Assembly: GCA_027487555.1 (NCBI GenBank) | Contig: JAIYDI010000004.1 | Span: forward strand, 124,001 to 188,000 | Source: Hyphomicrobiales bacterium | Lineage (GTDB): Bacteria; Pseudomonadota; Alphaproteobacteria; Rhizobiales; Devosiaceae | Direction of reading: 5' to 3' | DNA: 64,000 bases | Part shown: piece after piece, positions 1 through 8,522 of the stretch | Position numbering within the stretch: the stretch's first letter is position 1 | How the letters are laid out: each line of letters starts with the position of its first letter | Position numbers and translations under genes: made by a program | The notes under the pieces: model-generated | Database searches by the model: none | Told to the model about the DNA's origin: nothing | The model's input: the letters and a program-made list of their open reading frames with translations, nothing else

Positions 1-941
1 GCCTCGCGCCGGTTGGCATAGCGTCGGTCACCGGGAAGACGGTCCTGCCCCGCGGCCCGCAACTCGTCCACAAGGACTTCGAGACGTGCTGCGAAGTCGC
101 CCCTTGCACCCATGTTGGGATCGATGACGATCAGTGTCTGCGCGCTGTTTGGCGTGGCCGCGCCTGGGTGCTGCCTGAAGTCGACTTCGAAGGAGAAATT
201 GCCGCCGGCCAGCGCTGCCGCCATGATCTCCATCATCATGGCGATCGATGACCCCTTGTAGCCACCGAAGGGGAGCAGCGCCCCGCCATCGAGCACAGCC
301 CTGGGGTCCGTGGTCGGGGCGCCGGAGGCGTCCACGCCAAAGCCGGGCGGCAAGTGATGGCCCTCGCGTGCCGCGATCTGCACGTCGCCATTGGCAATGG
401 CGCTCGAGGCCTGATCAAACACCAGCGGGTCCCCGACGCGCCGGGGAGCGGCAAAGCCGAGTGGATTGGTGCCATAGAGCTTGCGGTTACCGCCATGCGG
501 CACGACGCTGGCCATCGAGTTCACCATTTCGATTGCGACCAAACCCTCGCGCGCGAAGGGTTCGACATCGGGCCAGAGCGCGCTGAAGTGATGGGCGTTG
601 CGGATGGCGAGAAGGGCGATGCCGTTGGTCCGCGCCTTGGCGACCAGTTGGGCGCGCGCCGCTGCGATGGCCGGCAGGGCAAAGCCGTTCCGGCCGTCGA
701 CCCGAATGAAGCCGGGCGCGACATCCTCGACGACCGGATCGACCTTGCCGTCCACCCAGCCGCTGGCCAGCGAACCGAGATAGCCGGGCACGCGAAACAC
801 TCCATGGCTTCGGGCGCCATCGCGTTCAGCAGCCGCCATGTTCTGCGCGATAATGTCCGCCACGTCAGTGCTGCAACCGCCCTGACGGAAGATCTCAGCC
901 AAGAGCGTAACCAGGCCGTCAAACGGTATGCGGACGGTCAC
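1..941 (-). CDS. Ldh_2-family NAD(P)H oxidoreductase, probable delta1-pyrroline-2-carboxylate reductase (3' end beyond window)
   Basis: About 313 residues are visible; the family is usually near 340, so only the C-terminus is lost past the left edge. The Ldh_2 landmarks are present: Ser-His-Gly at 45-47, the NAHHF stretch at 115-119, GTNP at 157-160 and GGYKG at 226-230. Family members reduce 2-oxoacids or cyclic imines such as pyrroline-2-carboxylate and piperideine-2-carboxylate with NAD(P)H in the cytosol. The imine reductase reading is inferred from the neighbours: an epimerase and a dehydratase that would generate pyrroline-2-carboxylate from hydroxyproline. I chose the GTG at 941 because GGGAGAA lies just upstream on the coding strand; in-frame codons continue further up without a stop. 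It is transcribed divergently from the ABC importer. Malate, lactate or ureidoglycolate dehydrogenase activity cannot be excluded. Confidence 0.8.
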   Translation of the reverse strand, partial: MTVRIPFDGLVTLLAEIFRQGGCSTDVADIIAQNMAAAERDGARSHGVFRVPGYLGSLASGWVDGKVDPVVEDVAPGFIRVDGRNGFALPAIAAARAQLVAKARTNGIALLAIRNAHHFSALWPDVEPFAREGLVAIEMVNSMASVVPHGGNRKLYGTNPLGFAAPRRVGDPLVFDQASSAIANGDVQIAAREGHHLPPGFGVDASGAPTTDPRAVLDGGALLPFGGYKGSSIAMMMEIMAAALAGGNFSFEVDFRQHPGAATPNSAQTLIVIDPNMGARGDFAARLEVLVDELRAAGQDRLPGDRRYANRRE

Positions 942-1012
942 GCGATTTCTCCCGGAATCTGGAAGCGATGGGCATACCTCCACTATGGTCGTTCACAGCT
1001 TGGTCCACTGGC

Positions 1013-1042
1013 TTGTCAATCTGCATACAGCCTGTGTACTGT
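1013..1042 (+). promoter_or_regulatory. Candidate promoter for the amino acid ABC importer, with an imperfect palindrome in the spacer
   Basis: TTGTCA at 1013-1018 and TACTGT at 1037-1042 are separated by 18 bases and lie about 60 bases before the binding-protein start. The spacer carries CATACAG-C-CTGTGTA, an imperfect inverted repeat that could bind a dimeric regulator (GntR-like sites have this general form). No regulator gene is present beside it in the window. This is a visual match only. Confidence 0.35.
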
Positions 1043-1099
1043 TTGGCACGGGTGCCGGCAATCCAGTCGCAACACCCAAAAAATCTGGGGAGTGAACGA

Positions 1100-1918
1100 A
1101 TGAAATGGATGCCTTTGGCTGCCACGGCAGCCCTGCTGACCATGCTCACCGTGCCGCAGGCCTTCGCTGACAAGCTTGATGACATCATCGCGTCGGGTGT
1201 GCTCCGTTGTGCCATCGTGCTCGATTTCCCGCCAATGGGATCGCGCGATGCCAGCAACAATCCGATCGGCTTTGATGTCGACACGTGCAACGACCTCGCT
1301 GCGGCTTTGGGTGTGACTCCAGAATATGTCGAAACACCGTTCCCCGACCGTATCCCGGCTCTGGTTTCAGGTCGTGCGGACGTCGGCGTCGCCTCCACCT
1401 CCGATACGCTCGAACGTGCCAAGACCATCGGCTTCTCGATCCCCTACTTTGCCTTCGAAATGGTGGTCCTGACCAAGGACGGCCTCGGCATCGAAAGCTA
1501 TGAGAGCCTCAAGGGCAAGAAGACCGGTTCAGTATCCGGCACCTATGAAGCCATCGCGCTCGAAAAGGACGTGACTGCCTGGGCTGACCCGGCTGGTTCG
1601 TTCCAGGCCTACCAGACCCAGGCCGACGTGTTCCTGGCGCTGGCACAGGGTCAGATCGAGGCCACGGTCGTGACATCCACCGTCGCCGGCGCCACCATAG
1701 CCTCGGGCAACTTCGACGGCTTCATGATGGGCGGCAAGGCTCCCTACGAGATCGACTACGTCTCGCTGATCGGCCTGCGTGGCGAATACGGCCTGATCAA
1801 CTACCTCAACCTCTTCGTCAACCACCAGATCCGCAACGGTCGTTATGAAGAGCTTTACAAGAAGTGGGTTGGCGAAGGCGAGCCGCCGAACCTGATGATT
1901 CCGGGCGTCTATTACTGA
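1100..1918 (+). CDS. Periplasmic polar amino acid-binding protein (SBP_bac_3) of a PAAT-type ABC importer
   Basis: The 272-residue product starts with a Sec signal peptide: a positive n-region, a hydrophobic stretch to about residue 20 and an AFA-type cleavage site near residue 23. The mature part begins with the typical fold-3 binding-protein opening (GVLRCAIVLDFPPMG) and keeps GxDVD and RADVGVAS-like segments of the family. It should capture a small amino acid in the periplasm and hand it to the two permeases encoded next. I start at the ATG at 1100; the open frame extends upstream to 968 but this ATG sits directly before the signal peptide. Two permeases, an ATPase, an epimerase and a dehydratase follow on the same strand, which points to a hydroxyproline or proline-like ligand. 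The ligand itself is inference. Confidence 0.9.
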   Translation: MKWMPLAATAALLTMLTVPQAFADKLDDIIASGVLRCAIVLDFPPMGSRDASNNPIGFDVDTCNDLAAALGVTPEYVETPFPDRIPALVSGRADVGVASTSDTLERAKTIGFSIPYFAFEMVVLTKDGLGIESYESLKGKKTGSVSGTYEAIALEKDVTAWADPAGSFQAYQTQADVFLALAQGQIEATVVTSTVAGATIASGNFDGFMMGGKAPYEIDYVSLIGLRGEYGLINYLNLFVNHQIRNGRYEELYKKWVGEGEPPNLMIPGVYY

Positions 1919-1929
1919 CGCGTCGTTTC

Positions 1930-1952
1930 GGGGAGCGTCGATGACGCTCCCC
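1930..1952 (+). promoter_or_regulatory. Intercistronic hairpin after the binding-protein gene
   Basis: A perfect 9-bp stem (GGGGAGCGT / ACGCTCCCC) with a 5-base loop lies in the 81-base gap between binding protein and first permease. No T-run follows, so it is more likely an mRNA-stabilising or partial attenuation element that raises binding protein over permease than a full terminator. Confidence 0.6.
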
Positions 1953-1999
1953 ATTCGGACATCTGGATGATGTGATCGGGACCCGACCAAAAGGGGGAG

Positions 2000-2671
2000 A
2001 TGGGCGTGTTCAACTACACCTTCCATTGGCGTCCGGCCTTTCAGGCGCTGCCTGCAATGCTTGAGGGGGCCCTGGTCACCATTCAGCTGGCAGTGCTTTC
2101 AATGCTGTTCGGCATCGCCATCGGCGTGGTGCTGTCGCTGATGCGCGGTTCGAAGAATCGGCTGCTCAGCGGGTTTGCCGTCACCTGGGTGGAGATTGCC
2201 CGCAACACCCCGGCACTCTTCCAGATCTACATCGCCTATTTCGGCCTCGGGCAGATCGGTATTCGTCTCGACAGCTTCATCGCCCTGCTGATCGGCATCA
2301 CCTTCAACAATGCGGGCTATCTGGCCGAAACGTTCCGCGGGGGCATGCGCGCCGTGCCGCCGACGCAGACGCGCGCTGCGCGGTCGCTCGGACTCTCGGC
2401 TGTCGACGCCTATCGACTGATCGTCCTGCCGCAGATGTTCCGTGTGGTTTTCCATCCAATGACCAACCAGATGGTCTGGGCCATCCTGATGACGTCACTG
2501 GGCGTCGTCGTCGGGCTCAACACCGACCTGACCGGGGTGACGCAGGAGCTCAACGTCAAGACATTCCGCACTTTCGAGTATTTCGCCATTGCCGCCGTCA
2601 TGTACTACCTGATCGCCAAGTTCGTGACGCTGGGGGCGCGGGCGATCGCCTGGCGCCTGTTCCGGTACTGA
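2000..2671 (+). CDS. PAAT-type ABC transporter permease (HisM/HisQ family), first subunit
   Basis: The 223-residue protein has several hydrophobic membrane segments and the family signature VEIARNTPALFQ (about 64-75), which corresponds to the VExxRxTPxLxQ motif of polar amino acid permeases. The EAA loop that contacts the ATPase is near 126-145 ([21 protein letters not shown] region). It should form half of the inner-membrane channel with the next gene product. The ATG at 2000 is preceded by AGGGGGAG. The gene lies 81 bases after the binding-protein gene and 10 bases before the second permease, in one operon. Confidence 0.92.
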   Translation: MGVFNYTFHWRPAFQALPAMLEGALVTIQLAVLSMLFGIAIGVVLSLMRGSKNRLLSGFAVTWVEIARNTPALFQIYIAYFGLGQIGIRLDSFIALLIGITFNNAGYLAETFRGGMRAVPPTQTRAARSLGLSAVDAYRLIVLPQMFRVVFHPMTNQMVWAILMTSLGVVVGLNTDLTGVTQELNVKTFRTFEYFAIAAVMYYLIAKFVTLGARAIAWRLFRY

Positions 2672-2681
2672 GGGCGACACC

Positions 2682-3338
2682 ATGATCGACACCGCCCTCT
2701 CAGCCAACGACATCTGGTTCCTGGTACAGGGAGCCGGCTGGACCCTGCTGATCACGGCAATCGCCATAGTTGCCGGCACGCTTCTGGGCATCCTGTTCGG
2801 TGTGGCGCGTGCGACGCTGCCCGGCTGGTCGACGCTGCCCCTCGGCTTCCTGCTCGATATCTTCCGGTCAGTGCCTCTGCTGATCCAGCTGGTGCTCGCC
2901 AACTCCTTCATCCCGATCCTCGGGATACGGGCCACGCCATTTGCCGTCAGCTGCCTGGTGCTGGCGCTCTACACCTCGGCCTATTGCGCGGAGATCGTGC
3001 GCGGCGGCGTGCTGTCGGTACCATTGACGACCCGTCGCGCGGCGCGCTCGCTCGGCCTCACCTGGTGGCAGGACATGAAGGAGATCGTCTATCCGATGGC
3101 GCTTCGTGTCATGCTGCCGAGCTGGATCGGCCTGACGCTCGGCGTCATGAAGGACACAGCGCTTGTCGGCTGGATCGGGGTGATCGAGTTGCTCAAGTCG
3201 TCGCAGATCCTGATCACCCGGATGGCCAATGAGCCACTGTTCATCCTGTGCATCGCCGGGCTGATCTACTTCCTCATAAGCTTCCCGATTTCCCGCCTCG
3301 GGGCGCGTCTTGAACAAAGGTGGCGAGACAATGATTGA
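2682..3338 (+). CDS. PAAT-type ABC transporter permease (HisM/HisQ family), second subunit
   Basis: This 218-residue protein is the partner permease. It carries the [24 protein letters not shown] signature (residues about 60-80) and an EAA loop with [21 protein letters not shown] (about 117-138). It should pair with the preceding permease as a heterodimer in the inner membrane. Its last codons overlap the ATPase start by 8 bases (ATGATTGA), a usual sign of translational coupling. Substrate specificity is set by the binding protein, not this subunit. Confidence 0.92.
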   Translation: MIDTALSANDIWFLVQGAGWTLLITAIAIVAGTLLGILFGVARATLPGWSTLPLGFLLDIFRSVPLLIQLVLANSFIPILGIRATPFAVSCLVLALYTSAYCAEIVRGGVLSVPLTTRRAARSLGLTWWQDMKEIVYPMALRVMLPSWIGLTLGVMKDTALVGWIGVIELLKSSQILITRMANEPLFILCIAGLIYFLISFPISRLGARLEQRWRDND

Positions 3339-4053
3339 GATCGAACGCGTCAAGAAATCCTTCGGCAGCCTCACGGTTCTCGACGAGGTCAGCCTGAGCG
3401 TCAATACCGGCGAGGTAGTGTCGATCATCGGCGGCTCGGGGTCAGGCAAGTCGACGCTGCTGATGTGCATCAACGGGCTCGAGCCCATCCAGGGCGGTCG
3501 CATTGCAGTCGATGGCATCGAGGTGCATGCGGCAGGAACCGACCTCAACAAGCTGCGCCGGAATATCGGTATCGTCTTCCAGCAATGGAACGCCTTCCCG
3601 CATCTCACGGTGCTGGAAAATGTGACGCTGGCTCCGCGCAAGGTACTCAAGATGTCTCGCGCCGAAGCCGAGGCGATCGCCGTGCAGCAGTTGGAGCATG
3701 TTGGGCTCGGCGACAAGCTGAAGGCCTTCCCTGGCAAGCTTTCGGGTGGCCAGCAGCAGCGCATGGCCATAGCCCGCGCACTCGCCATGAGCCCGAAATA
3801 CATGCTGTTCGACGAGGTGACGTCGGCGCTGGATCCACAACTGGTGGGCGAGGTGCTCGACACGATGCGCCTGCTTGCGGGAGAGGGCATGACGATGATC
3901 CTCGTGACCCACGAGATGGGCTTTGCCCGTGAAGTGTCGGATCGGGTCGCCTTTTTCAAGTCGGGCAAGATCCACGAGATCGGCAGTCCGCAGCAGATCT
4001 TTGAATCCCCCCAGATGCCCGAGACCCGGGCCTTCCTCAACTCGGTCCTGTAG
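3331..4053 (+). CDS. PAAT-type ABC transporter ATP-binding protein (HisP/GlnQ family)
   Basis: The 240-residue ATPase shows Walker [10 protein letters not shown] at 34-42, the Q-loop near 84, the signature LSGGQQQR at 137-144 and Walker B YMLFDE at 157-162, with the H-loop histidine in LVTHE. The residue after the catalytic Glu is Val (DEVTSALD) where most relatives have Pro; this variant is common in this family and does not touch the catalytic residue. The ATG at 3331 overlaps the permease end; an in-frame start 21 bases upstream exists but adds residues not typical of the family. It powers import of the proposed hydroxyproline-type ligand. The next gene starts immediately after its stop. 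Confidence 0.93.
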   Translation: MIEIERVKKSFGSLTVLDEVSLSVNTGEVVSIIGGSGSGKSTLLMCINGLEPIQGGRIAVDGIEVHAAGTDLNKLRRNIGIVFQQWNAFPHLTVLENVTLAPRKVLKMSRAEAEAIAVQQLEHVGLGDKLKAFPGKLSGGQQQRMAIARALAMSPKYMLFDEVTSALDPQLVGEVLDTMRLLAGEGMTMILVTHEMGFAREVSDRVAFFKSGKIHEIGSPQQIFESPQMPETRAFLNSVL

Positions 4054-5094
4054 ATGCGTTCCTCCAAGCTGGTCCACGTTGTTTCTGCCCATGCGGAGGG
4101 TGAGGTCGGTGACGTCATTGTCGGCGGAGTTACGCCCCCACCTGGCGACACGGTGTGGGAACAGCGCAACTTCATCGCCAGCGACGAGACGCTGCGCAAC
4201 TTCGTACTCAACGAGCCGCGCGGCGGTGTTTTTCGCCATGTCAGCCTCCTTGTTCCGCCCAAGAACCCACAGGCCCAGATGGGCTGGATCGTGATGGAGC
4301 CGCAAGACACCCCGCCAATGTCGGGCTCCAATTCGATGTGCGTGGCGACCGTGCTGCTCGATACCGGCATCGTGCCGATGACTGAGCCGGTTACGAGGCT
4401 GGTACTCGAGGCGCCGGGCGGATTGATCGAGATCACTGCCGAGTGCCGCAGCGGCAAGGCCGAGCGCATTCACGTCACCAACCATCCCTCGTTCGTCGAC
4501 AAGCTCGATGCGATCATCGAGGTCGAGGGCATCGGGTCACTGCGCGTCGACACGGCCTATGGCGGGGATAGTTTTGTGTTCGTACCCGCGGCGCGGCTGG
4601 GGTTCTCGCTGACCCCGGACGAGGCTCGGGACGTGGCAAGCACCGGCATGAAGATCACCCGGGCGGCCAACGAACAACTCGGGTTCGTGCACCCCGAGAA
4701 TGCCGGCTGGGACCATATCTCGTTCTGTCAGATCACCGCACCTATAGAGCGCACTGCCGAGGGCGTGCTGACCGCGGCCAATGCCGTCGCGATCCGCCCG
4801 GGCAAGATCGATCGCTCGCCATGCGGCACCGGCTGTTCTGCGCGCATGGCCGTGCTGCATGCGCGCGGCGAGATGCAGGTGGGCGAGCGCTTCGTCGGCC
4901 GCTCGATCATCGGCTCGGAGTTCCATTGCCGCATCGAGCGCGCGACCACCATCGGTGGCCGACCGGCCATCGTTCCAGTCATTTCCGGCCGAGCCTGGAT
5001 CACCGGCACCCGGCAGGAGATGCTGGACCCCGCCGACCCCTGGCCCTCCGGCTACCGACTTTCCGACACCTGGCCCCTTGAAGGACGCTTCTGA
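4054..5094 (+). CDS. Proline racemase-family hydroxyproline 2-epimerase with Ser/Cys active site
   Basis: The 346-residue protein belongs to the proline racemase superfamily. The second catalytic site is intact as SPCGTGCSA with Cys257. At the first site, where racemases have MCGHG-type sequence, this protein has MSGSN with Ser90. Known family logic is that Cys/Cys members racemise or epimerise, Cys/Thr members are trans-3-hydroxyproline dehydratases, and Ser/Cys members include 3- and 4-hydroxyproline epimerases. C2 inversion of a hydroxyproline is therefore the best call; which isomer is used cannot be read from the sequence. The start directly abuts the ATPase stop, and the stop overlaps the start of the following dehydratase by one base (TGATG), so transport, epimerisation and dehydration genes are translationally linked. 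Confidence 0.85.
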   Translation: MRSSKLVHVVSAHAEGEVGDVIVGGVTPPPGDTVWEQRNFIASDETLRNFVLNEPRGGVFRHVSLLVPPKNPQAQMGWIVMEPQDTPPMSGSNSMCVATVLLDTGIVPMTEPVTRLVLEAPGGLIEITAECRSGKAERIHVTNHPSFVDKLDAIIEVEGIGSLRVDTAYGGDSFVFVPAARLGFSLTPDEARDVASTGMKITRAANEQLGFVHPENAGWDHISFCQITAPIERTAEGVLTAANAVAIRPGKIDRSPCGTGCSARMAVLHARGEMQVGERFVGRSIIGSEFHCRIERATTIGGRPAIVPVISGRAWITGTRQEMLDPADPWPSGYRLSDTWPLEGRF

Positions 5095-6194
5095 TGAAGA
5101 TCACCGCTATCAAATACTGGCAGGTCGGCCTGCCGCTGCGCGAGGGTCGCTACAAGTGGTCGGGCGGCAACTTCATCGACGTGTTCGACGCCACCGTGGT
5201 GGCCGTCGAAACCGATGCGGGCATTACCGGTTACGCCGAATGCTGCCCGCTCGGGTCAGCCTATCTGCCCGCCTATGCCAAGGGGGTGCGCTCCGGTCTC
5301 GAGGAGATCGCCCCCAAGCTGATCGGCATGGACCCAACCGCGCTGGGTCCGCTCAATCGGCGTATGGACGCCGTGCTGCGCGGCCACCCCTATGTGAAGG
5401 CGCCGATCGACATTGCCTGCTGGGATATTCTTGGCAAGGTATCCGGCCTGCCGCTGCACACCCTGCTCGGCGGCGCGGAACAGGACGAGATCAAGCTCTA
5501 CCGGGCGATCAGCCAGGAAGACGCCAGCGTCATGGCCGAGAAGATCGCCGGCTATCGCGCCGAGGGCTACACCAAGTTCCAGCTCAAGGTGGGCGGCGAC
5601 GCCAATGACGACATCGCACGCATCCGTGCCTGCCGGGCCATTCTCCAGCCGACGGACATCCTCGTCTGTGACGCCAATACCGGTTGGACCATGGCCGACG
5701 CGGCGCGTGTGGTGAATGCCGTCAAGGACCTCGACGTCTATATCGAGCAGCCCTGCATGAGCTATGACGAGAGCGTGTCCGTGCGCCGCCGCACCGCGCT
5801 ACCGTTCATCCTCGACGAGAACATCGACGGCGTCGGCATGTTGCTCAAGGGGCTTGCCGAAGACGCGTTCGACATCATCAACCTCAAGATCTCGAAGGTC
5901 GGCGGCCTCACCAAGGCCAAGCAGATCCGCGATCTCTGCGTGGCGCATCGCATACCGATGACAATCGAGGATACCTGGGGTGGCGACATCGTGACGGCAA
6001 CCATCGCACATCTAGCGCGTTCGACGCCCGAGGAGCTCTGCTTTTCGGCGACCGACTTCAACTCCTATGGGACTGTCGATATCGCCGATGGAGCGCCCAA
6101 GCGCGTCAATGGCCGGATGACGACCACTAATGCTCCGGGCCTTGGCATCACGCCGAAATGGGAGGTGCTGGGCGCCGTCACCGTCGCCGCCTAG
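5094..6194 (+). CDS. Enolase-superfamily (MLE-like) dehydratase, probable cis-3-hydroxy-L-proline dehydratase
   Basis: The 366-residue protein has the enolase-superfamily capping domain (1-130) and barrel. Metal ligands read as D193 (VCDAN), E218 (IEQP) and D241 (LDEN). Acid/base lysines are K165 (end of KFQLK) and K265 (NLKISKVGG); the first residue of the usual KxK motif is Gln163. This lysine pair is typical of the muconate-lactonizing and cis-3-hydroxyproline dehydratase groups. Characterised cis-3-hydroxy-L-proline dehydratases of this superfamily are found beside a proline-racemase-family epimerase, as here. The product would be pyrroline-2-carboxylate, matching the divergent Ldh_2 reductase. 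Dipeptide epimerase or betaine epimerase activity are alternatives, less favoured by context. Confidence 0.82.
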   Translation: MKITAIKYWQVGLPLREGRYKWSGGNFIDVFDATVVAVETDAGITGYAECCPLGSAYLPAYAKGVRSGLEEIAPKLIGMDPTALGPLNRRMDAVLRGHPYVKAPIDIACWDILGKVSGLPLHTLLGGAEQDEIKLYRAISQEDASVMAEKIAGYRAEGYTKFQLKVGGDANDDIARIRACRAILQPTDILVCDANTGWTMADAARVVNAVKDLDVYIEQPCMSYDESVSVRRRTALPFILDENIDGVGMLLKGLAEDAFDIINLKISKVGGLTKAKQIRDLCVAHRIPMTIEDTWGGDIVTATIAHLARSTPEELCFSATDFNSYGTVDIADGAPKRVNGRMTTTNAPGLGITPKWEVLGAVTVAA

Positions 6195-6210
6195 CGCTAT
6201 TGCAGAGGCT

Positions 6211-6249
6211 CGCCCAACGGAGAGATGCGACTGGTCAAGCCGTTGGGCG
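6211..6249. terminator. Hairpin between convergent dehydratase and ribH genes, possible bidirectional terminator
   Basis: A perfect 10-bp inverted repeat (CGCCCAACGG / CCGTTGGGCG) with a 19-base loop fills the short gap between two converging genes. Neither side has a clear T-run, so termination strength is uncertain, but the location suits a shared transcription stop. Confidence 0.45.
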
Positions 6250-6275
6250 GCATCGGGATACGGCAGGCGTTGCCG

Positions 6276-6728
6276 TCACGCCGGCCCGTCCATGGCGCGA
6301 AGGGCGGCGATTGCAGCAAGACAGGCGGAAGCGGCTTCGCGGCCCTTGTTGTGCGCGTCATCCCGGCTGCGATCGATCGCCTGCTGCTCGGTATAGGTGG
6401 TTAGGACACCGAATGCGATCGGCTTGCCAGTCTCGAGACCCGCCTGCATCAGGCCATGCGCGGTCGCCTCGCTGATATACTCGAAATGCGCGGTATCGCC
6501 CTTGATCACGCAGCCGAGGCAGACCACGCCGTCATAGCCGGAAAGGGCAGCCTTGCGCGCGAGCAGCGGCATCTCGAAGGCGCCCGGGGCCGAGAACATG
6601 CCGACCTGTCCCGGTGCGATGTCGTGTTCGGCGAGCACGGCAAGCGCACCGCGCCGAAGCCCCTCGGTGACTTCACCATTGAAGGAACTGACGATGATGG
6701 CGATGCGGGGCGTCAACTCAGCGGACAT
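6276..6728 (-). CDS. ribH: 6,7-dimethyl-8-ribityllumazine synthase
   Basis: The 150-residue product has the lumazine synthase landmarks: SSFNGEVTEGL near 14-24, the SAPGAFEMP segment at 46-54 and GDTAHFEYI at 78-86 with the catalytic His81. The enzyme condenses 5-amino-6-ribitylamino-uracil with 3,4-dihydroxy-2-butanone 4-phosphate and assembles as a pentamer or icosahedron. I start at the ATG at 6728; a longer open frame upstream lies inside ribBA and has no family similarity. The start overlaps the end of ribBA by 11 bases. It is the last gene of the riboflavin operon. Confidence 0.96.
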   Translation of the reverse strand: MSAELTPRIAIIVSSFNGEVTEGLRRGALAVLAEHDIAPGQVGMFSAPGAFEMPLLARKAALSGYDGVVCLGCVIKGDTAHFEYISEATAHGLMQAGLETGKPIAFGVLTTYTEQQAIDRSRDDAHNKGREAASACLAAIAALRAMDGPA

Positions 6729-7938
6729 TGTTCTCGAACTCCTGATCGTGAAAGGTATGGCCAAGCCGCGTGCGCTTGGTGTGCAGATAGCGCCAGTTGA
6801 ACGGGTTGGCGGGAATGACGAGCGGGACACGCTCGCTGACTGCGATGCCATAGGCGCCGAGCGCTTCGGCTTTGGCGGGGTTGTTGGAGAGAAGGCGCAA
6901 CTGCGCAATGCCGAGGGCCTTCAGTATCTGCGCGGCGATGCCATAGTCGCGGGCATCGACCGGCAGGCCGAGCGCGGCATTGGCATCCACAGTATCGGCG
7001 CCTTCGTCCTGGAGCGCATAGGCGCGGACCTTGTTGGCGAGGCCGATCCCCCGCCCCTCCTGGCCGCGCAGGTAGATGACCGCACCGCCGTGGCTCGTCG
7101 CGACCTGCCGGAGAGATTCCTGCAATTGCGGGCCGCAGTCGCAGCGCAGCGAACCGATGGCATCGCCGGTGAGGCACTCGGAATGGATACGGACCAGCGG
7201 CGTGCCCGCCAATGGTGCCCGCACCAGCGCCAGATGCTCGCTGCCATCGATACGACTGCGAAAGGCCCGCATCTCCAGGGGCAGAGACGCATGCATGGTG
7301 GGCAGGCTGGCGCGCGCCACCTCGTCGACCAGCACTTCGGTCGCCAGCCGATGATCGGCGATCTGCCGGATGGTGACCATGGCGACGCCATGTTCGGCGG
7401 CGAAGCGCATGAGGTCAGGCCGGCGCGCCATATGGCCATCATCCCGCATCACTTCGCAGATGACGCCAGCCGGATTGAGCCCGGCGAGCCGCATCAGATC
7501 AATGGCACCTTCGGTATGGCCATCGCGCACCAGAACGCCGCCGTCGCGCGCCCGCAAGGGGAAGATGTGCCCGGGCGACGCGATATCAGCAGGGGTCGAG
7601 ACGGGATCGGCGATGACCGCGACGGTACGGGCGCGGTCATGGGCGGATATGCCGGTGCTGATACCCTCGCGCGCCTCGACAGAGATGGTGAAGGCCGTCG
7701 AGCGGCGGGCGCGGTTGTCGGCCACCATGGGCGGCAGGCCGAGCCGGTCGGCCTGCCCTGAGGTGAGCGCCACACAGATCAACCCGCGGCCGAAACGGGC
7801 CATGAAGTTGATGGCCTCGGGGGTGACGAACTCGGCGGCCAGCACCAGATCCCCCTCGTTCTCGCGGTTTTCGTCGTCGAGCAGGATGACCATTTCGCCG
7901 CGCTGCAGCGCAGCGAGGGCTAGAGATAGGGCTTGCAT
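6718..7938 (-). CDS. ribBA: Bifunctional 3,4-dihydroxy-2-butanone 4-phosphate synthase / GTP cyclohydrolase II-type protein
   Basis: The 406-residue fusion has the RibB domain in its first half, with DDENRENEGD at 21-30, SPGHIFPL around His125 and RDGHTEGAIDL around His142. The RibA-like half starts near 210 and keeps the zinc cysteines C255, C266 and C268 (SLRCDCG) and the QEGRGIGL loop near 293-300. Ribulose 5-phosphate would be converted to the butanone phosphate by the first half and GTP opened by the second. In many alphaproteobacteria such fusions vary in RibA activity, but all zinc ligands are present here. The start overlaps ribE by 19 bases and the end overlaps ribH by 11. Confidence 0.95.
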   Translation of the reverse strand: MQALSLALAALQRGEMVILLDDENRENEGDLVLAAEFVTPEAINFMARFGRGLICVALTSGQADRLGLPPMVADNRARRSTAFTISVEAREGISTGISAHDRARTVAVIADPVSTPADIASPGHIFPLRARDGGVLVRDGHTEGAIDLMRLAGLNPAGVICEVMRDDGHMARRPDLMRFAAEHGVAMVTIRQIADHRLATEVLVDEVARASLPTMHASLPLEMRAFRSRIDGSEHLALVRAPLAGTPLVRIHSECLTGDAIGSLRCDCGPQLQESLRQVATSHGGAVIYLRGQEGRGIGLANKVRAYALQDEGADTVDANAALGLPVDARDYGIAAQILKALGIAQLRLLSNNPAKAEALGAYGIAVSERVPLVIPANPFNWRYLHTKRTRLGHTFHDQEFENNVR

Positions 7939-8522
7939 AGGCGCTCCACATATTTGGCCATGACGTCGACCTCGACATTGAGGAGGTCGCCGATCGAGAG
8001 GCGGTGCAGATTGGTATGGGTCCAGGTGTGGGGGATGATGGTCACCGCGACACCGACCCCCTCGGGAACGGGGCGAACGGCGTTGAGGGTGAGGCTGATG
8101 CCGTCGAGAGCGATGGAGCCCTTTTCCACGGTGTAACGGCCAAGCTCCGGTGGCAGCACGAATTCGTGGTTCCAGGCACCATCAACCTCCTGCCGCGCCG
8201 CAAGCCGCGCGAGGCCATCGACATGGCCCTGAACGAGATGGCCTGAGAGCCTTGTGGCAAGGTTGACGGCCCGCTCGATATTGACCGCATCGCCTGCCTG
8301 CAAACGGCCAAGACTGGTGCGCTGCAGCGTTTCCGGGCTGGCGAAGAAACGAGCTTCGCCCGTCGGCTGTCGGCTGGTGACGGTAAGGCATACGCCATTG
8401 ACCGCGACGCTTTCACCCAGTTCGAGATCGACAAAGCCGGTACCAATCTCGAGCGCGAGCGCCCCATCTATGCGGTCGCTGCCTGTGACGGGGGCAAGCC
8501 GTTCGACTATTCCAGAGAACAT
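7920..8522 (-). CDS. ribE: Riboflavin synthase, alpha subunit
   Basis: The 200-residue protein starts with MFSGIVE and contains two similar lumazine-binding barrels, each with a VNGVCLTV or DGISLTLN-type strand (about 40-47 and 138-145). These are the diagnostic halves of riboflavin synthase, which dismutates two lumazines into riboflavin and the ribitylamino-pyrimidine. It acts in the cytosol as a trimer. The ATG at 8522 lies within the last codons of ribD (16-base overlap), so the genes are coupled. Confidence 0.96.
   Translation of the reverse strand: MFSGIVERLAPVTGSDRIDGALALEIGTGFVDLELGESVAVNGVCLTVTSRQPTGEARFFASPETLQRTSLGRLQAGDAVNIERAVNLATRLSGHLVQGHVDGLARLAARQEVDGAWNHEFVLPPELGRYTVEKGSIALDGISLTLNAVRPVPEGVGVAVTIIPHTWTHTNLHRLSIGDLLNVEVDVMAKYVERLCKPYL

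Noticed and set aside
2868..4469. Long minus-strand open frame of about 530 codons opposite the importer genes
   Set aside because: It runs antisense to well-supported permease, ATPase and epimerase genes and has Ser/Arg/Pro-rich non-protein composition.
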